Below, in pieces: positions 46,446 through 58,043 of a DNA stretch of 64,000 bases (positions are counted from its first letter, which is position 1; every line of letters begins with the position of its first letter). Source of the stretch: Thalassospira sp. ER-Se-21-Dark. Lineage in GTDB: Bacteria > Pseudomonadota > Alphaproteobacteria > Rhodospirillales > Thalassospiraceae. Under the pieces are notes generated by a model that saw nothing but the letters and a program-made list of their open reading frames with translations, ran no database searches and was not told the DNA's origin. Where the stretch lies: NCBI RefSeq assembly GCF_017922435.1, contig NZ_VDEZ01000001.1, positions 992,001-1,056,000 of the forward strand, read 5' to 3'. A program made the position numbers and the translations under genes.

Positions 46446-48890
46446 ATGAGCAGCCAGTCAAACACTCTTGGAACCGCTTTCATGCCCGGCAGTCTCGTGA
46501 CACTGCTCAAGCGCAGTGGCTTGCGGTTTTGCGGCCTTGGGCTGGTATTGCTGGCCATGGCCCTGTTCATCATGCTGATCGGTTTTCATCCCGGCGACCC
46601 ATCATTTAACCACGCAACCGACCGCACGACGGTTTTTAATCCGTTGGGGATTGTCGGGGCCTATGGCGCGGATTTGATGCTGCGTACCCTTGGTCTGGCA
46701 TCCGCACTGATTACCGTTTTGCTTGTCGCCTGGGGCCTGCGCCTGATTGCGGTCAAACCGTTCCGCTGGATGTGGGCACGTTTCCTTGTCTTGCCGCTGG
46801 CACTGCTTCTTGTCGCTGTTTCGGCAGCTGCCATTCAGCCGGGCATGCATTGGCCTCTGACGGTTGGACTGGGTGGTTTTGCCGGTGATTTGCTGCTGGG
46901 CAAGCTTCAGGCCGGTTTTGCGATGATTGGGGTTCCCGGCGCACGGGCGCTGATCGCATTGGCATCCATGATGCTTGGTCTGGCACTGACGATCTTTTGC
47001 ATGGCCTATTCGCTGTCTGAATGGGGACGGTTGGGCACGGCCCTGTCCTTTGCAGGCGGCAAGGTGATTGCGGGCATTCGTGCCATTATCCCGACCGGCA
47101 GCAACGATGAGCCGCTTGCCAAGCGTGCCCCGGGTTCGCGTCAGGAACCGTCGATGGACAAAGGCAAGTCCAAGCTTGGCACGGCCATTTCAACCCGGAA
47201 GTCCGAGCCGGATGTCGACCCGGACGATTATGACGGGTTTGACGACGATGACGATCACGAACCGCCGGTTCATATTGTCGCCGCCCCGGCCGCAAAGCTG
47301 CAACCCAGCCAGAAGGCCGCAGCGCAGCGTCAGGCATCGTTTGATCTGGGCTCGGATGAGTATCGTTTCCCGCCGCTTGATCTGCTTGGTGAACCAGATC
47401 CGGCCGATGCCAACCAGATCGATCAGGAAGCCTTGGCGCAGAATGCCCGTTTGCTTGAAACCGTTCTTCAGGACTTTGGCGTTAAGGGCGAGATCGTGCA
47501 GGTCCGGCCCGGCCCGGTTGTCACCCTTTATGAGCTCGAGCCCGCCGCAGGTGTTAAATCATCGCGGGTGATTGGTCTGGCAGATGATATTGCGCGTTCC
47601 ATGAGTGCGATTGCCGCCCGTGTTGCCGTGGTGCCCGGACGCAACGTCATCGGGATTGAATTGCCGAATGTGCGCCGTGAAACCGTTCATCTGCATGAAA
47701 TTCTGGCATCGAGTGACTTTGAAAAGAACACAGGCAAGCTCAATATGAGCCTTGGCAAGGATATCGGCGGCACGCCGGTCATTGCCGATCTGTCGAAAAT
47801 GCCGCACTTGCTGATTGCCGGTACCACCGGTTCGGGTAAATCGGTGGGTGTCAACGCGATGATCCTGTCGTTGCTGTATCGCCTGAAGCCTGAAGAATGC
47901 CGCTTTATCATGATCGACCCCAAGATGCTCGAACTGTCGATCTATGATGGTATTCCGCACCTGCTGACGCCTGTTGTGACAGACCCGCACAAGGCGGTTG
48001 TTGCCCTTAAATGGGCCGTGCGCGAGATGGAAGACCGTTATCGCGCCATGAGCCAGGTCGGTGTGCGTAACATTGCGGGCTATAACAAACGCATCAAGGA
48101 AGCGGCCGCCAAGGGCGAACAACTGACACGACGTGTCCAGACCGGCTTTGATCCGGAAACCGGCAAACCGATCTTTGAAGATCAGGAACTGCCGATGGAG
48201 CCGCTGCCATTTATCGTCATCATCGTTGACGAGATGGCCGATTTGATGCTGGTTGCCGGCAAGGATGTTGAAGCATCCATCCAGCGTCTGGCGCAGATGG
48301 CCCGTGCGGCGGGTCTGCACCTGATCATGGCGACGCAGCGTCCGTCAGTCGACGTGATCACCGGCACGATCAAGGCCAACTTCCCGACGCGTATTTCCTA
48401 TTCTGTGACCTCGAAAATCGACTCGCGCACCATTCTGGGTGAAATGGGCGCCGAGCAGCTTCTGGGTCAGGGGGATATGCTTTACATGGGTCAGGGCGGC
48501 CGTTTGCAACGTGTCCACGGCCCGTTTGTTTCCGACGAAGAAGTCGAAAGCATCGTCAAGCATCTGCGCGATCAGGGCGACCCGGCCTATCTTGAAACCG
48601 TTACCGAAGAACCCGAAGAAGACCCGGTTGCGGCCTACATGGCCGGTGGCAATGCCGGGGCTGGCGGCGGTGGATCGGATGATGATCTTTATAATCAGGC
48701 GGTTGGCATTGTCCTGCGTGAAAAGAAGGCATCGACCAGCTTCATCCAGCGCAAGCTTTCAATCGGCTATAACCGTGCAGCCCGCATTATCGAGCAGATG
48801 GAAGAAAACGGCGTCGTTTCCGCCGCCAACCATGTCGGCAAACGTGAAGTGCTGATGGAAAATATGGACGGTACGCCCTACGAGTATTGA
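46446..48890 (+). CDS. ftsK: DNA translocase FtsK
   Basis: An 814-residue septal DNA pump for chromosome dimer resolution. Four N-terminal TMs (about residues 25-200) anchor it. A short acidic linker (residues about 225-330, [17 protein letters not shown]) follows, then the RecA-like motor with Walker A GTTGSGKS at about 459 and Walker [15 protein letters not shown] near 590. The C-terminal gamma winged-helix ([17 protein letters not shown]) reads KOPS sites. The linker is short compared with E. coli FtsK and typical of alphaproteobacteria. Confidence 0.97.
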   Translation: MSSQSNTLGTAFMPGSLVTLLKRSGLRFCGLGLVLLAMALFIMLIGFHPGDPSFNHATDRTTVFNPLGIVGAYGADLMLRTLGLASALITVLLVAWGLRLIAVKPFRWMWARFLVLPLALLLVAVSAAAIQPGMHWPLTVGLGGFAGDLLLGKLQAGFAMIGVPGARALIALASMMLGLALTIFCMAYSLSEWGRLGTALSFAGGKVIAGIRAIIPTGSNDEPLAKRAPGSRQEPSMDKGKSKLGTAISTRKSEPDVDPDDYDGFDDDDDHEPPVHIVAAPAAKLQPSQKAAAQRQASFDLGSDEYRFPPLDLLGEPDPADANQIDQEALAQNARLLETVLQDFGVKGEIVQVRPGPVVTLYELEPAAGVKSSRVIGLADDIARSMSAIAARVAVVPGRNVIGIELPNVRRETVHLHEILASSDFEKNTGKLNMSLGKDIGGTPVIADLSKMPHLLIAGTTGSGKSVGVNAMILSLLYRLKPEECRFIMIDPKMLELSIYDGIPHLLTPVVTDPHKAVVALKWAVREMEDRYRAMSQVGVRNIAGYNKRIKEAAAKGEQLTRRVQTGFDPETGKPIFEDQELPMEPLPFIVIIVDEMADLMLVAGKDVEASIQRLAQMARAAGLHLIMATQRPSVDVITGTIKANFPTRISYSVTSKIDSRTILGEMGAEQLLGQGDMLYMGQGGRLQRVHGPFVSDEEVESIVKHLRDQGDPAYLETVTEEPEEDPVAAYMAGGNAGAGGGGSDDDLYNQAVGIVLREKKASTSFIQRKLSIGYNRAARIIEQMEENGVVSAANHVGKREVLMENMDGTPYEY

Positions 48891-48934
48891 TCTGAGCAGA
48901 CTCGAATAGACGCTGCATACAAGCTGAATTCATA

Positions 48935-48970
48935 GAAGACCCTCACCTGTTTGGTGGGGTCTTCTTTTTT
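48935..48970 (+). terminator. Rho-independent terminator of ftsK
   Basis: GAAGACC and GGTCTTC close an imperfect stem (with CACC/GGTG inside) around TGTTT, followed by a T-rich run. Confidence 0.88.
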
Positions 48971-49170
48971 TCATGCAACCTATAGATGTTTTGCATTACC
49001 ATAATTAAAATTAAATATCTCTATTTTACAATGCACTAAGATGAGAGCCGGACTGCCGATTGGCATAAATCAACGACTACCTGCGCGGGAAACGCGATTT
49101 ACGCACCTAGTTACCGCTCGCCCCAATTCACGTCGACGGAACGACAGAACAAGTAACAAGCAGGTGCGTC

Positions 49171-50856
49171 ATGAAACTTTCGGACTACTCTTTAGCGTGG
49201 AAACTGCGCGGCGTTATGTTTCTGGTCGCTTTGGCACTCGCCGCAGTGTCGATCATCGACCTTTATTCCCTGTACACGACCATGATCAAGGACCGTCAGG
49301 AAACGCTGCGGTATGTTGTCGATCAATCAGCGTCGATCATTGATAATTTTGCCAACCGGGCAAAACAAGGCGAGTTTTCAGAAGAAGAAGCCAAAAAACT
49401 TGCCCTGGAAACGGTCAAGGCCCAGCGCTTTGACGGTGAAAACTATGTTTTCGTCGCGAGCCTCGATGGCACAATGGTCATGCATCCGATCAATGCGTCG
49501 CTGAATGGAAAGCCGGTCTCGGCGGTCAAGGACCCGACCGGAGCGACACCTGTTGCAGCGTTGGTTGAAGCTGCCCGTGCTCCTGAAGGCGGGTATGTCG
49601 ATTATGTCTGGCCCCATCCCGAAAGCAAAGAAGTCACACCGAAACTCGGATACGCCAGAACAGCAAGCGACTGGGGCTTGGTTGTTTCTGCAGGCGTCTA
49701 TATGGACGATGTCATGGCTGCATTCTGGCAGAGCACGACCATCGGCATTATCGTTTTTGTCGGCGTCCTTGTGATCATCTGCGGTCTTGGCTTTGCAGTC
49801 GAGAAAAGCACCACCGTCCCAATGCGCAAAATCACCGAAGCCCTTTCGCGGGTTGCAAATGGTGATACGTCTGTTCGGGCTGAAGGACAGGATCGCAAGG
49901 ACGAGATTGGTAACCTTGCCCGTGCACTTGAGGTATTCCTTGAAAACCGCAAGAAGGCTGATCGCCTTCAGCAGGAACAAGAAGCCGCCAATCAGGCACA
50001 GATCGAACGTGCGAAACGTATCGATGCACGCATCAAGGCGTTCGAGAACGATGTCGAAAGCAACCTGACTGTCGTCAACGCCGCCCTGTCGCAACTGCGC
50101 AGCACAGCATCCGAAATGGCCGGTCAGTCTGATCTGACCACCAGCAAGGCGGCCAATGTTGCAGCTGCCACCGAACAGGCTGCAACCAACGTCGATACCG
50201 TTGCCGCTGCTGCGGAGCAACTGGCCGCAGCAATTGATGAAATCACATCTCAGGTCGCGCGCAGTTCGGAGATTGCGCAATCCGGCGCAGATGAGGCCGA
50301 TGATGCCAGTGCAATCTTTGCTGAACTTGCCAACGCATCGGACAAAATCGGTGAAGTCGTCGAACTGATCCAGTCGATTGCAGAACAGACAAACCTGCTT
50401 GCGCTCAATGCGACCATTGAGGCTGCCCGCGCCGGTGAAGCCGGCAAAGGCTTTGCCGTGGTCGCAGCCGAGGTCAAAAACCTTGCCAACCAGACCACCC
50501 GTGCGACCGAAGATATTGCCGGACACATCACAGGCATTCAGGAAAGCACCCAAGGTGCGCTTGGTGCGATTGAGCATCTTTCAGGACGCATGAAGGAACT
50601 TAATGAAGTGGCTGGTGGCATTGCAGCTGCGGTCAGCGAACAGGATGCGGCAACCGGTGAAATTGCGCGCAACGTCGCCGAAGCTGCGTCGGGCACAAAA
50701 GAAGTCGCCCACAACGTTGTCGGACTTCGCGAGTCTGCCGAAGAAGAACGTCAGGCATCTAACGAAGTCCTGCGCGCATCTGACAGCATGACCGACAAGT
50801 CGCAGGTTCTGCTGAGCCAAATTCAGGAATTCCTCAAGGATATCCGTGCTGCGTAA
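49171..50856 (+). CDS. Methyl-accepting chemotaxis protein with Cache sensor
   Basis: A 561-residue chemoreceptor. TM1 lies at about 14-35. A periplasmic single-Cache domain (about 36-190) contains [16 protein letters not shown] and [16 protein letters not shown]2 is at about 190-212, then come HAMP (about 213-265), a coiled coil, and the highly conserved signalling tip [20 protein letters not shown]. No C-terminal CheR/CheB pentapeptide is visible. It stands alone; partner che genes are not in the window. The ligand is unknown; sCache receptors often bind organic acids. Confidence 0.95.
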   Translation: MKLSDYSLAWKLRGVMFLVALALAAVSIIDLYSLYTTMIKDRQETLRYVVDQSASIIDNFANRAKQGEFSEEEAKKLALETVKAQRFDGENYVFVASLDGTMVMHPINASLNGKPVSAVKDPTGATPVAALVEAARAPEGGYVDYVWPHPESKEVTPKLGYARTASDWGLVVSAGVYMDDVMAAFWQSTTIGIIVFVGVLVIICGLGFAVEKSTTVPMRKITEALSRVANGDTSVRAEGQDRKDEIGNLARALEVFLENRKKADRLQQEQEAANQAQIERAKRIDARIKAFENDVESNLTVVNAALSQLRSTASEMAGQSDLTTSKAANVAAATEQAATNVDTVAAAAEQLAAAIDEITSQVARSSEIAQSGADEADDASAIFAELANASDKIGEVVELIQSIAEQTNLLALNATIEAARAGEAGKGFAVVAAEVKNLANQTTRATEDIAGHITGIQESTQGALGAIEHLSGRMKELNEVAGGIAAAVSEQDAATGEIARNVAEAASGTKEVAHNVVGLRESAEEERQASNEVLRASDSMTDKSQVLLSQIQEFLKDIRAA

Positions 50857-50887
50857 CCTGCCCATTGCGGCAAAAAGACACCAAATG

Positions 50888-50923
50888 AAAAGAGGCAGGC
50901 TGTTTTGCAGCCTGCCTCTTTTT
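50888..50923. terminator. Bidirectional terminator between the chemoreceptor gene and trxA
   Basis: AAAAGAGGCAGGCTG and CAGCCTGCCTCTTTT form a perfect 15-bp stem with a five-base loop and T runs in both directions, serving the convergent genes. Confidence 0.94.
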
Positions 50924-50946
50924 CGTATTCTGTGATGCGATGAAGA

Positions 50947-51267
50947 TCAGATCGACTGGTTGATCCAGTCGACAAGAGCGCTTTTCGGAAGTGCGCCGAC
51001 TTTCATCGCAGCGACTTCACCACCCTTGAAGATCATCAGGGTCGGGATGCCACGAACACCGTATTTCGCCGGGGTGTTCGGGTTTTCATCGATATTCACC
51101 TTGGCGATCTTGAGCTTGCCGCCCAGTTCACCAGCGATTTCATCGAGATATGGGGCAATCTGTTTGCACGGACCGCACCACTCAGCCCAGAAATCGACCA
51201 AAACCGGGTCGTTGGAACCCAGAACGTCGGTATCGAACGAACCGTCGGAAACTTTAATCGTGGTCAT
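50947..51267 (-). CDS. trxA: Thioredoxin
   Basis: A 106-residue cytosolic disulfide reductase. [15 protein letters not shown] holds the redox pair Cys31 and Cys34, and the cis-Pro loop is in [14 protein letters not shown]. It follows addA by 162 bp, the usual alphaproteobacterial order, possibly with its own promoter. Size and motifs are canonical. Confidence 0.97.
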   Translation of the reverse strand: MTTIKVSDGSFDTDVLGSNDPVLVDFWAEWCGPCKQIAPYLDEIAGELGGKLKIAKVNIDENPNTPAKYGVRGIPTLMIFKGGEVAAMKVGALPKSALVDWINQSI

Positions 51268-51429
51268 ACTTTCAGATCCTAGTTGTTACGAGGCAAGGCG
51301 GGCGAACCCGCAAACCTCGATCCGCTTTATGAGGCCAAGGTAGGCAGCACTGACGCAAACGTCAAGCGCATTGGGCGATCCGCGCGAAAGCGATCTTCGT
51401 CAAAGCAGGCGTTCTGCAGAGTCGGTTCC

Positions 51430-54400
51430 CTAACCAAAAGTCAGAATATGATCAGGCAACTCTACCATCCACGGCCCATTGGTCCAGAGAATGAAACACC
51501 TGACCTTTTTGCCCGGATACATTTGCGCCAAGGCCGCGCGATAGATCGACATCTGGCGACGATAGGCGCGTGGCGTGTCTTCGACATCGCGGGGCGGCGG
51601 ACGATTGGTTTTGTAATCGACAATCATCACTTCATCGCCGCGCACGACAAGCCGGTCAATCTGGGCCGAAACCACATCCCCGCCGACAATACCAACCAAC
51701 GGCACCTCGGCCCGTGATCCCGGCGCAAAGACCGGGGCAAAGGCCGGATTATCGAAAATACCCAGAGTTTCATTGGCGATTTCGACCTGCAGATCGGGAT
51801 CAAGTGCATGAACCGGTTGGGCAAGGAAGCGTTCCGCAGCCTTCCGGCGGGCCTGCTCCGGCAGGTCTGGCAGAAGTTCCAAAAGTTTATGGATCAGAAG
51901 ACCGCGCTTGAAGCTTTGCCCTTGATCGCCACCCAGCGGCGATTGAACAGCCGGTTCGTCTTCGATCGGCCGACTGGGCGCCAGTGGCTTTGGCGGGAAG
52001 GATTCTTCTGGCGCAACTGCCCGAATTAATTGGCGTTTTACAGATTGTTTTGAATCCGAAATATCATCAGAACGGTCCGGTTTGGGCGCTTGACTTTGAT
52101 CGGTTTCCCAGACCCAGCCTTCGCCTTCCCATCCCGATCCGGAATAGGCCGAAAGATCAATCTGGGCCGGTTTGGCGTACCCTTCCATCGCTTGGCTACA
52201 CAGATTGTACCAGCAATGCTCAGGCGCCTTGCGCCGCCCCTGCCAACCACAGATGTAAAGCCGGTCTTCCGCGCGTGTCAGGGCGACATACAGCAGGCGG
52301 TTATATTCCTGATCGCGTTTAAGCGCGATATCATCGCGCAGGCGTGCAACAAGATCGGTTTCAAGCGCCACACGCGGCAACCAGAACATCAGGTTGCGGT
52401 CTTCCTGCCAGAACAGGTTGGGGGCCTGTGTCGGCACCTGCATGGTATCGGGCAGGAACACAATGGGAGCCTGAAGCCCCTTGGCACCATGCACGGTCAT
52501 GATGCGGACTTCATCGCGCCCGCTTTGTTCAAGGTCACGCTTGATCTCGGCGTCGCCCGCCATCAGCCAATGCAGGAAGCCCTGAAGCGTCGGTGCATGG
52601 TCCGCCTCATAACCCATGGCGAGGTTGAGGAATTCGTCAATCGGGTCGTTCGCCTCGATCCCCAGACGACCAACCAGACGGGCACGGACACCACGTGCTT
52701 CCTCGCCGCGACCGCCAAGCAATTCGGCATAAAGTTCAAACGGGCGTTCGTAATCAACCCGGCCCAGCCACTTGAACAAAAAGGCATAGGCGCGCGCAAA
52801 CGGCGATCCGTCTTCGACCACAGCCGCCTTTTCACGCAGCGCATGCCAAAGGGTTCTCGGCCGGTTATGGGCAATTTCAAACAGCTGATCATCATCAAGC
52901 CCGATCAGTGGGCTTTTAAGCACCTCGGCCAGTGTCAGGTCATCTTCGGGCATTAACAGGAACCGCCCGAATGCCACCAGATCCATCACCGCAAGCTGAT
53001 CGGTGATTTGCATGCGGTCAACACCGGCAACGGGAACATTGCGTTCCTTAAGCGCCTTGACGACCTCATCGACAAAGGCGGTACGACGGCGCACAAGGAT
53101 CATGAAGTCACCTGCGCGCACCGGACGGCCACGCGACGTCAGGATTTCCTTTTCATCAATTGCATGGCGAATACGCCCGGCAATGACGCGGGCAAGGCGA
53201 ATTTCCGGATCTTCAAGGCGGACAATGCGGGTTGGCGGTGTCCACGGGTCTTCGGGTGCGCGTTCTTCGGGCTCAACCGCTGGCCACAGCTCAATCCGCC
53301 CGGCCTGTCCGACACGAAACGGGCTGTGCTGCACGTCTGCCCCGTCATCGCCCACCCCTTGCCGTGCCACCGGACCGGCAAAGACACGATCCACCGTGCC
53401 CAGCACAGCATCGGTGGACCGGAACGAGATGTTCATCGGTACTTCGCGCCAAAGGGCTTCGATTTCACGCGCCCTTTCGCGGAAATAACGGCGCATTTCG
53501 GCGAACTTTTCCGGATCAGCGCGCTGGAAGCTATAGATCGATTGTTTGGCATCGCCGACGGCAAAGATGGTGCGGGGCTTATCGGCATAGCGCCCGGCGT
53601 CGATAAAGAACTCCTCGGCCAGAATACGCACAACTTCCCACTGTTCGGGGTTGGTATCCTGCGCCTCGTCAATCAGAACGTGATCAAGACCTTCATCAAG
53701 CTTGAACAACACCCAGCCCGCAATCCCGGCCTGACGTTGCAAAAGCTGCAAGCTGGTCAGGATCAAGTCATCGTAATCAAGACGGGCATGCAGGGCCTTT
53801 TTGGTGGCGTAGCGATCAAGCATCGCATTGCCGATGGTAATCAGGGCTGATGTCGCCCCGGCCATGGCGGCGGCCTTGCGTTGGCGATCGACCTCAACCA
53901 GACGCGCACATTCCTGTTCAAGCGCATCGGCCCCCATCGGGTGATTTTCGCCTGCTGCCTTGGTGATCAGCTTGGCACGCGGTTCGCCTGCCGTGGTGAA
54001 AAAGACGCTGCGATAGTCGTTAAATACTGCCAGGCGGTCTTCGACCGTTGTCTTTTCAAGGAATTGCGCCAATGCGGGGACGCGTGCCTTATCGGTTTTG
54101 GTTCCAGCCTCAAGCGCTGCCAGCCCGCGCAGCAACCCATCGCGGTCAAAGGCATCATCGGAAAGGGCCTTGGTCAGGATGGTTTCATCATCAAGCCCTA
54201 CGGGCACGCCAAGCGCCTTATAAACCGCATCGCGCATGCGATTGGCCCCGCCAAGATTGGCCAGCATGCGTTTAAGGCGACCACGTTCGCGGGCAAGCTC
54301 GCTCATGACTTCCCCAAACGCACCTTCGCGGACCTGTCCAGTGACGACAGACAGGGCATGGGCCAGATCATCATCGCGACCGGTGCGGGCGAATGCCAGA

Positions 54401-54894
54401 ACCTCTTCCTGCACATCGGCCATGGTTTCAGCCGCTGTGCGGTCATCCATGATTTCAAAATGCGGCGCCAAACCGGCTTCGAGCGGGAAGCGGCGCAACA
54501 GCGACTGGCAGAAGGCATGAATGGTCTGGATTTTCATTCCGCCCGGTGCATCCAGCACACGGGCAAAAAGCTGCCTTGCGCGGATGGTTTCATCGGCACT
54601 GGGTGCTGCACCGGCAAGGTTGGCGAGATCGGCCTGAAGGTCGCGATCCTCCATGGTGGCCCACAGACCCAATCGTTCATTCACACGGTTGGCCATCTCG
54701 GCCGCCGCGGCCTTGGTGAAGGTCAGACACAGAATACGATGTGGCTCGGTGCCCGAAAGCATCAGGCGCAAGACGCGATCAGACAGCACCTTGGTCTTCC
54801 CGGCACCTGCCGAGGCCGACACCCAGACAGATGCCGTCGGGTCAGATGCATTGCGCTGCAGGACATTGGGATCGGTTCCGCGCATTTCGGTCAT
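51430..54894 (-). CDS. addA: Double-strand break repair helicase-nuclease AddA
   Basis: A 1154-residue UvrD-type helicase with a C-terminal nuclease. The Walker A loop is SASAGAGKT (26-34). Further helicase motifs include LDYDDLILTS, DEAQDTNPEQW and VHGAKGLQAPIVFLPD. A PDDEXK-type nuclease at the end carries VMIVDYKTNRPP and RRQMSIYRAAL. With AddB it resects double-strand ends to load RecA. The ATG overlaps the addB stop (ATGA), so translation is coupled. Length fits alphaproteobacterial AddA. Confidence 0.96.
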   Translation of the reverse strand: MTEMRGTDPNVLQRNASDPTASVWVSASAGAGKTKVLSDRVLRLMLSGTEPHRILCLTFTKAAAAEMANRVNERLGLWATMEDRDLQADLANLAGAAPSADETIRARQLFARVLDAPGGMKIQTIHAFCQSLLRRFPLEAGLAPHFEIMDDRTAAETMADVQEEVLAFARTGRDDDLAHALSVVTGQVREGAFGEVMSELARERGRLKRMLANLGGANRMRDAVYKALGVPVGLDDETILTKALSDDAFDRDGLLRGLAALEAGTKTDKARVPALAQFLEKTTVEDRLAVFNDYRSVFFTTAGEPRAKLITKAAGENHPMGADALEQECARLVEVDRQRKAAAMAGATSALITIGNAMLDRYATKKALHARLDYDDLILTSLQLLQRQAGIAGWVLFKLDEGLDHVLIDEAQDTNPEQWEVVRILAEEFFIDAGRYADKPRTIFAVGDAKQSIYSFQRADPEKFAEMRRYFRERAREIEALWREVPMNISFRSTDAVLGTVDRVFAGPVARQGVGDDGADVQHSPFRVGQAGRIELWPAVEPEERAPEDPWTPPTRIVRLEDPEIRLARVIAGRIRHAIDEKEILTSRGRPVRAGDFMILVRRRTAFVDEVVKALKERNVPVAGVDRMQITDQLAVMDLVAFGRFLLMPEDDLTLAEVLKSPLIGLDDDQLFEIAHNRPRTLWHALREKAAVVEDGSPFARAYAFLFKWLGRVDYERPFELYAELLGGRGEEARGVRARLVGRLGIEANDPIDEFLNLAMGYEADHAPTLQGFLHWLMAGDAEIKRDLEQSGRDEVRIMTVHGAKGLQAPIVFLPDTMQVPTQAPNLFWQEDRNLMFWLPRVALETDLVARLRDDIALKRDQEYNRLLYVALTRAEDRLYICGWQGRRKAPEHCWYNLCSQAMEGYAKPAQIDLSAYSGSGWEGEGWVWETDQSQAPKPDRSDDISDSKQSVKRQLIRAVAPEESFPPKPLAPSRPIEDEPAVQSPLGGDQGQSFKRGLLIHKLLELLPDLPEQARRKAAERFLAQPVHALDPDLQVEIANETLGIFDNPAFAPVFAPGSRAEVPLVGIVGGDVVSAQIDRLVVRGDEVMIVDYKTNRPPPRDVEDTPRAYRRQMSIYRAALAQMYPGKKVRCFILWTNGPWMVELPDHILTFG

Positions 54895-57800
54895 GACACA
54901 TCGCCCTCCGCACCATCATCAGCATCATCAAGCTCTTCGATATCCTCGCTGCCCATCCATTCACGCAGGCGGGCAAGATGGACATAGTCGGAATATTTCG
55001 GCGCATGATCGGGATGCGGAACACTGAGATAGGGCGTATCGGGATCGGCAAAGGCCGCCGCCAGCCCATTCACACCATCCACGGCCGCGTGGGCAAGCTC
55101 TGCTGGCGTGGTTTTCATGCGGCCTGTATTGATTTCAACGATCTCACCTGCCGGATCCCCGCCCGAGAGTTTCCAGAACGCCATGCTGGCCGGGGGACCG
55201 GCGGGCACATCGCCAAAACCGCCCTTTTCGGCGATGGCGGCTTCAAGGGGTAATTGCGGCGCAAACCCGTTGGCAACGTCGCCCTGACTGGGTGGTGCGC
55301 CGGTTTTATAATCAATGATCGCAATCCCGCCATCGCGCAGCTGATCAATGCGGTCAGCACGGGCATAGACCTGAAAACCGCTGCTGGTATCAAGGGTTCC
55401 GGATTGTTCGGTATAGGATTTACGCACGGCATCGCGGCGCGCTGCTTCGGTCTGGATGAACCATTTGGCGATGCGCTCGAACCGTGGCCACCAGAAGGCC
55501 CAAAGACCGGGGCGCGCGGCAAGCGGTTTGAACACTTCGCGACCAATGATCAGCAATTCATGTTCGCCATCCGGTGGCAAATGTTCGGGATGGCGGGCGA
55601 TGAACTGATCAAGGGCGTCGTGAATCAGGTTGCCGTAATCGGCTGCACCGGGATCTTCGTCGATACCATCGAGCTTGCGCAGGCCAAGGATATGACGGGC
55701 ATAGATAGCGTAAGGATCACGCATCCACGTTTCGATCTGGGTGACCGACAATCGATCCGGCCTCGCCGATACAGGCGGTTTGGGGGCCGGGCGTCCGATC
55801 TTGATCCGCATGCTTGAGGCCGGTTCATCAATAAGATCAGCCAGTGCACGCCACTCGGTGGCGTCGGGTTTTTCCATCAAAACGCGCGATTTGCGCAGAA
55901 TGTTTTCAATCCGTAACAACCAGCGTGACGGCACAGTCGGCGTGCCCTCGATACGCAATGCACGGGTCATCACCACATCAGGCGAACAAAACAGTTGCTG
56001 AAAATCATGTGCTGATTGCCCGACCCGGTGTTCAGGCGCTGGCAGACCGAAATTGCGCCGCATCGGGCGGCTCATCCACGGATCGGCCCCGGCTTCGGGT
56101 GGCCAGACACCTTCATTAAGGCCCCCCAGAATGGTCAGGTCGGCCTGCTGCATCTGGGCTTCAACCGTGCCCCAGATAAAGAGGCGCGGATGTTTGCCGT
56201 AACGCGGACGCACGGCGCGATCCGCCATCAGGGCATCGAGAAACGCGCTATACCGATTACCCGGCATCGGCGCAAAATCCGTCAGCGCATTAAGCAATTC
56301 ATGGACGAAATCCGCCAATGCCTCGCCTGCTTCGCCGCGCCACAGGCGATCAGCGCCGGTTTGGGTGTCGCTGGCTGCCAGTGCCTCGGCCGCCGCAACA
56401 TGACTGCGCAGCAGATGAACTGGCGCATGAGCGTTATCGCCGTTCAGATCATCAATCGGATCAAGGCAGGTTTTGATGCGGGTGACCAGATCACTAAGGC
56501 GCGCATGATCATCACGGATGCGCTCAATCCGGCCCGTCACGCTATCTGATCCGGACGTGCTAATGCGGGTGACTGTATCTTCGCACCAGCCATCAAGTGC
56601 GATTTGCAAACCATCCAGCCCCGGACCCGGTCGGGCACCGCGCAGGACTTCCTTTTCAAGCAATCGGGTCAGAACCCGGAAGTTTTCGGGTGAAAGTCCC
56701 GCCGCCGACAATGGATGTTTAAGCAGTTCCAGCAACGGAACGGGCGCGAATTCTTCCTGCACCGCCCGCACGACAAGGCGCAGATAAATCGCCGGTGCCG
56801 TGTCATGCAGCGGGATACCGGCCGAGTCATCAATTTCGACCTCCCACCGGCGGAGTTCCGTCGCCACGCGACGGGCAAGGCCACGATCTGGTGTTACCAG
56901 CGCGCAGGTCTTTTCGGGATGCTCCAAAGCCTCGCGCATCATAAGGGCAATGGTGGTTGCCTCTTCACGCGCACCCGAACAATCCACACGCAAAACGCCA
57001 TCCATCACATCCGGGGTAAATCCGGTGATGTGACGCCAGTGATGGGTGGTCTTGGCCGGTCGCAACGCCTCGCGGGCCAGACGGCGGCGTTCAATCGTGG
57101 CATCAATTTCCGCGTCAAGGGCCGGCCAAGGCAGCACACTGTCAGCATGGCGACCAATATGGCCCAATGTCTTGCCCAGAAGATGTTGCGGATGGGCCGC
57201 ATCATCGGCAATCGCCGCCCAGTCTTCGTGGCTAAGCCCTGTCATAAGGCCGGGCAAAACTACCCGGCCCTGCGGCATTCTAAGCACCGCCGCCATCAAG
57301 TCGCGCAAGGCGGGGAACGGGCCGGTTGAGCCGACAATCAGCACCGGCGTTTCTGGCGGGTTTTCTTCCCAGAGATCAATCTGTGCCGCAATCAAGGCAT
57401 TGCGCCGCATAGCCCGGTCACTGACATCCTGAGAAGCCAGAATACCCGGCCAGTGAATGGTCAGGATTTGCAGGAATTCAAGGGTGAGCTGCCAGTGTTC
57501 GGCAAATTCTTCGGGGACCAGGCCCTTAAGATCGTCAAAGGCGCAGTTTTCGGTTTGCACCTGATCCAGAAAGCGTGCGAGTTCGCCGGCAAGGCGGGCG
57601 GCCTGATCGGCAGTTGGTTTTTCACCGCGATGATCGGGGCGGCCCATGATCAGCTGGGTGAGCAGCAATTTGCGCTGCAGATCGGGGATGGCGGGCGGCA
57701 GATCAAGGGCCGCCTGTTCACCACCCGCACCATAAATCGCCAATTCATCCTCATCCGCCTCGCCCAGCGGACGAATGGTCGGAAGCAGGGTAACCGCGCC

Positions 57801-58043
57801 TTGGGACTGCCGTAAAAAGGCATCGCGCATCACCTTGGCGGATCGGCGGTTGGGCACCATCAGAACATAGTCGGGCAAGGTATCTGGCTGATCGGCGGTT
57901 TCCGCCATAAGTTGTTTGGCGATCAGATCGGCAAAGGCAACGCCGGGCGGAATGAAAAACAGGTTTGAGGGCGGCGTAACCTCGCCGGCGAAGGAGGCTT
58001 CGTCATATTCGGGCGCGTCCATGTAATCAAACAGGTCGGCCAT
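54891..58043 (-). CDS. addB: Double-strand break repair protein AddB
   Basis: A 1050-residue partner of AddA. The N-terminal LFFIPPGVAFADLIA is the degenerate helicase start typical of alphaproteobacterial AddB and lacks a canonical Walker A. The C-terminal nuclease has IAIIDYKTGAPPS and a following Gln motif. The Cys cluster of the Bacillus AddB iron-sulfur site is not visible around the nuclease. It starts at ATG 58043, overlapping the murU stop (TGATG), and precedes addA by a four-base overlap. Confidence 0.93.
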   Translation of the reverse strand: MADLFDYMDAPEYDEASFAGEVTPPSNLFFIPPGVAFADLIAKQLMAETADQPDTLPDYVLMVPNRRSAKVMRDAFLRQSQGAVTLLPTIRPLGEADEDELAIYGAGGEQAALDLPPAIPDLQRKLLLTQLIMGRPDHRGEKPTADQAARLAGELARFLDQVQTENCAFDDLKGLVPEEFAEHWQLTLEFLQILTIHWPGILASQDVSDRAMRRNALIAAQIDLWEENPPETPVLIVGSTGPFPALRDLMAAVLRMPQGRVVLPGLMTGLSHEDWAAIADDAAHPQHLLGKTLGHIGRHADSVLPWPALDAEIDATIERRRLAREALRPAKTTHHWRHITGFTPDVMDGVLRVDCSGAREEATTIALMMREALEHPEKTCALVTPDRGLARRVATELRRWEVEIDDSAGIPLHDTAPAIYLRLVVRAVQEEFAPVPLLELLKHPLSAAGLSPENFRVLTRLLEKEVLRGARPGPGLDGLQIALDGWCEDTVTRISTSGSDSVTGRIERIRDDHARLSDLVTRIKTCLDPIDDLNGDNAHAPVHLLRSHVAAAEALAASDTQTGADRLWRGEAGEALADFVHELLNALTDFAPMPGNRYSAFLDALMADRAVRPRYGKHPRLFIWGTVEAQMQQADLTILGGLNEGVWPPEAGADPWMSRPMRRNFGLPAPEHRVGQSAHDFQQLFCSPDVVMTRALRIEGTPTVPSRWLLRIENILRKSRVLMEKPDATEWRALADLIDEPASSMRIKIGRPAPKPPVSARPDRLSVTQIETWMRDPYAIYARHILGLRKLDGIDEDPGAADYGNLIHDALDQFIARHPEHLPPDGEHELLIIGREVFKPLAARPGLWAFWWPRFERIAKWFIQTEAARRDAVRKSYTEQSGTLDTSSGFQVYARADRIDQLRDGGIAIIDYKTGAPPSQGDVANGFAPQLPLEAAIAEKGGFGDVPAGPPASMAFWKLSGGDPAGEIVEINTGRMKTTPAELAHAAVDGVNGLAAAFADPDTPYLSVPHPDHAPKYSDYVHLARLREWMGSEDIEELDDADDGAEGDVS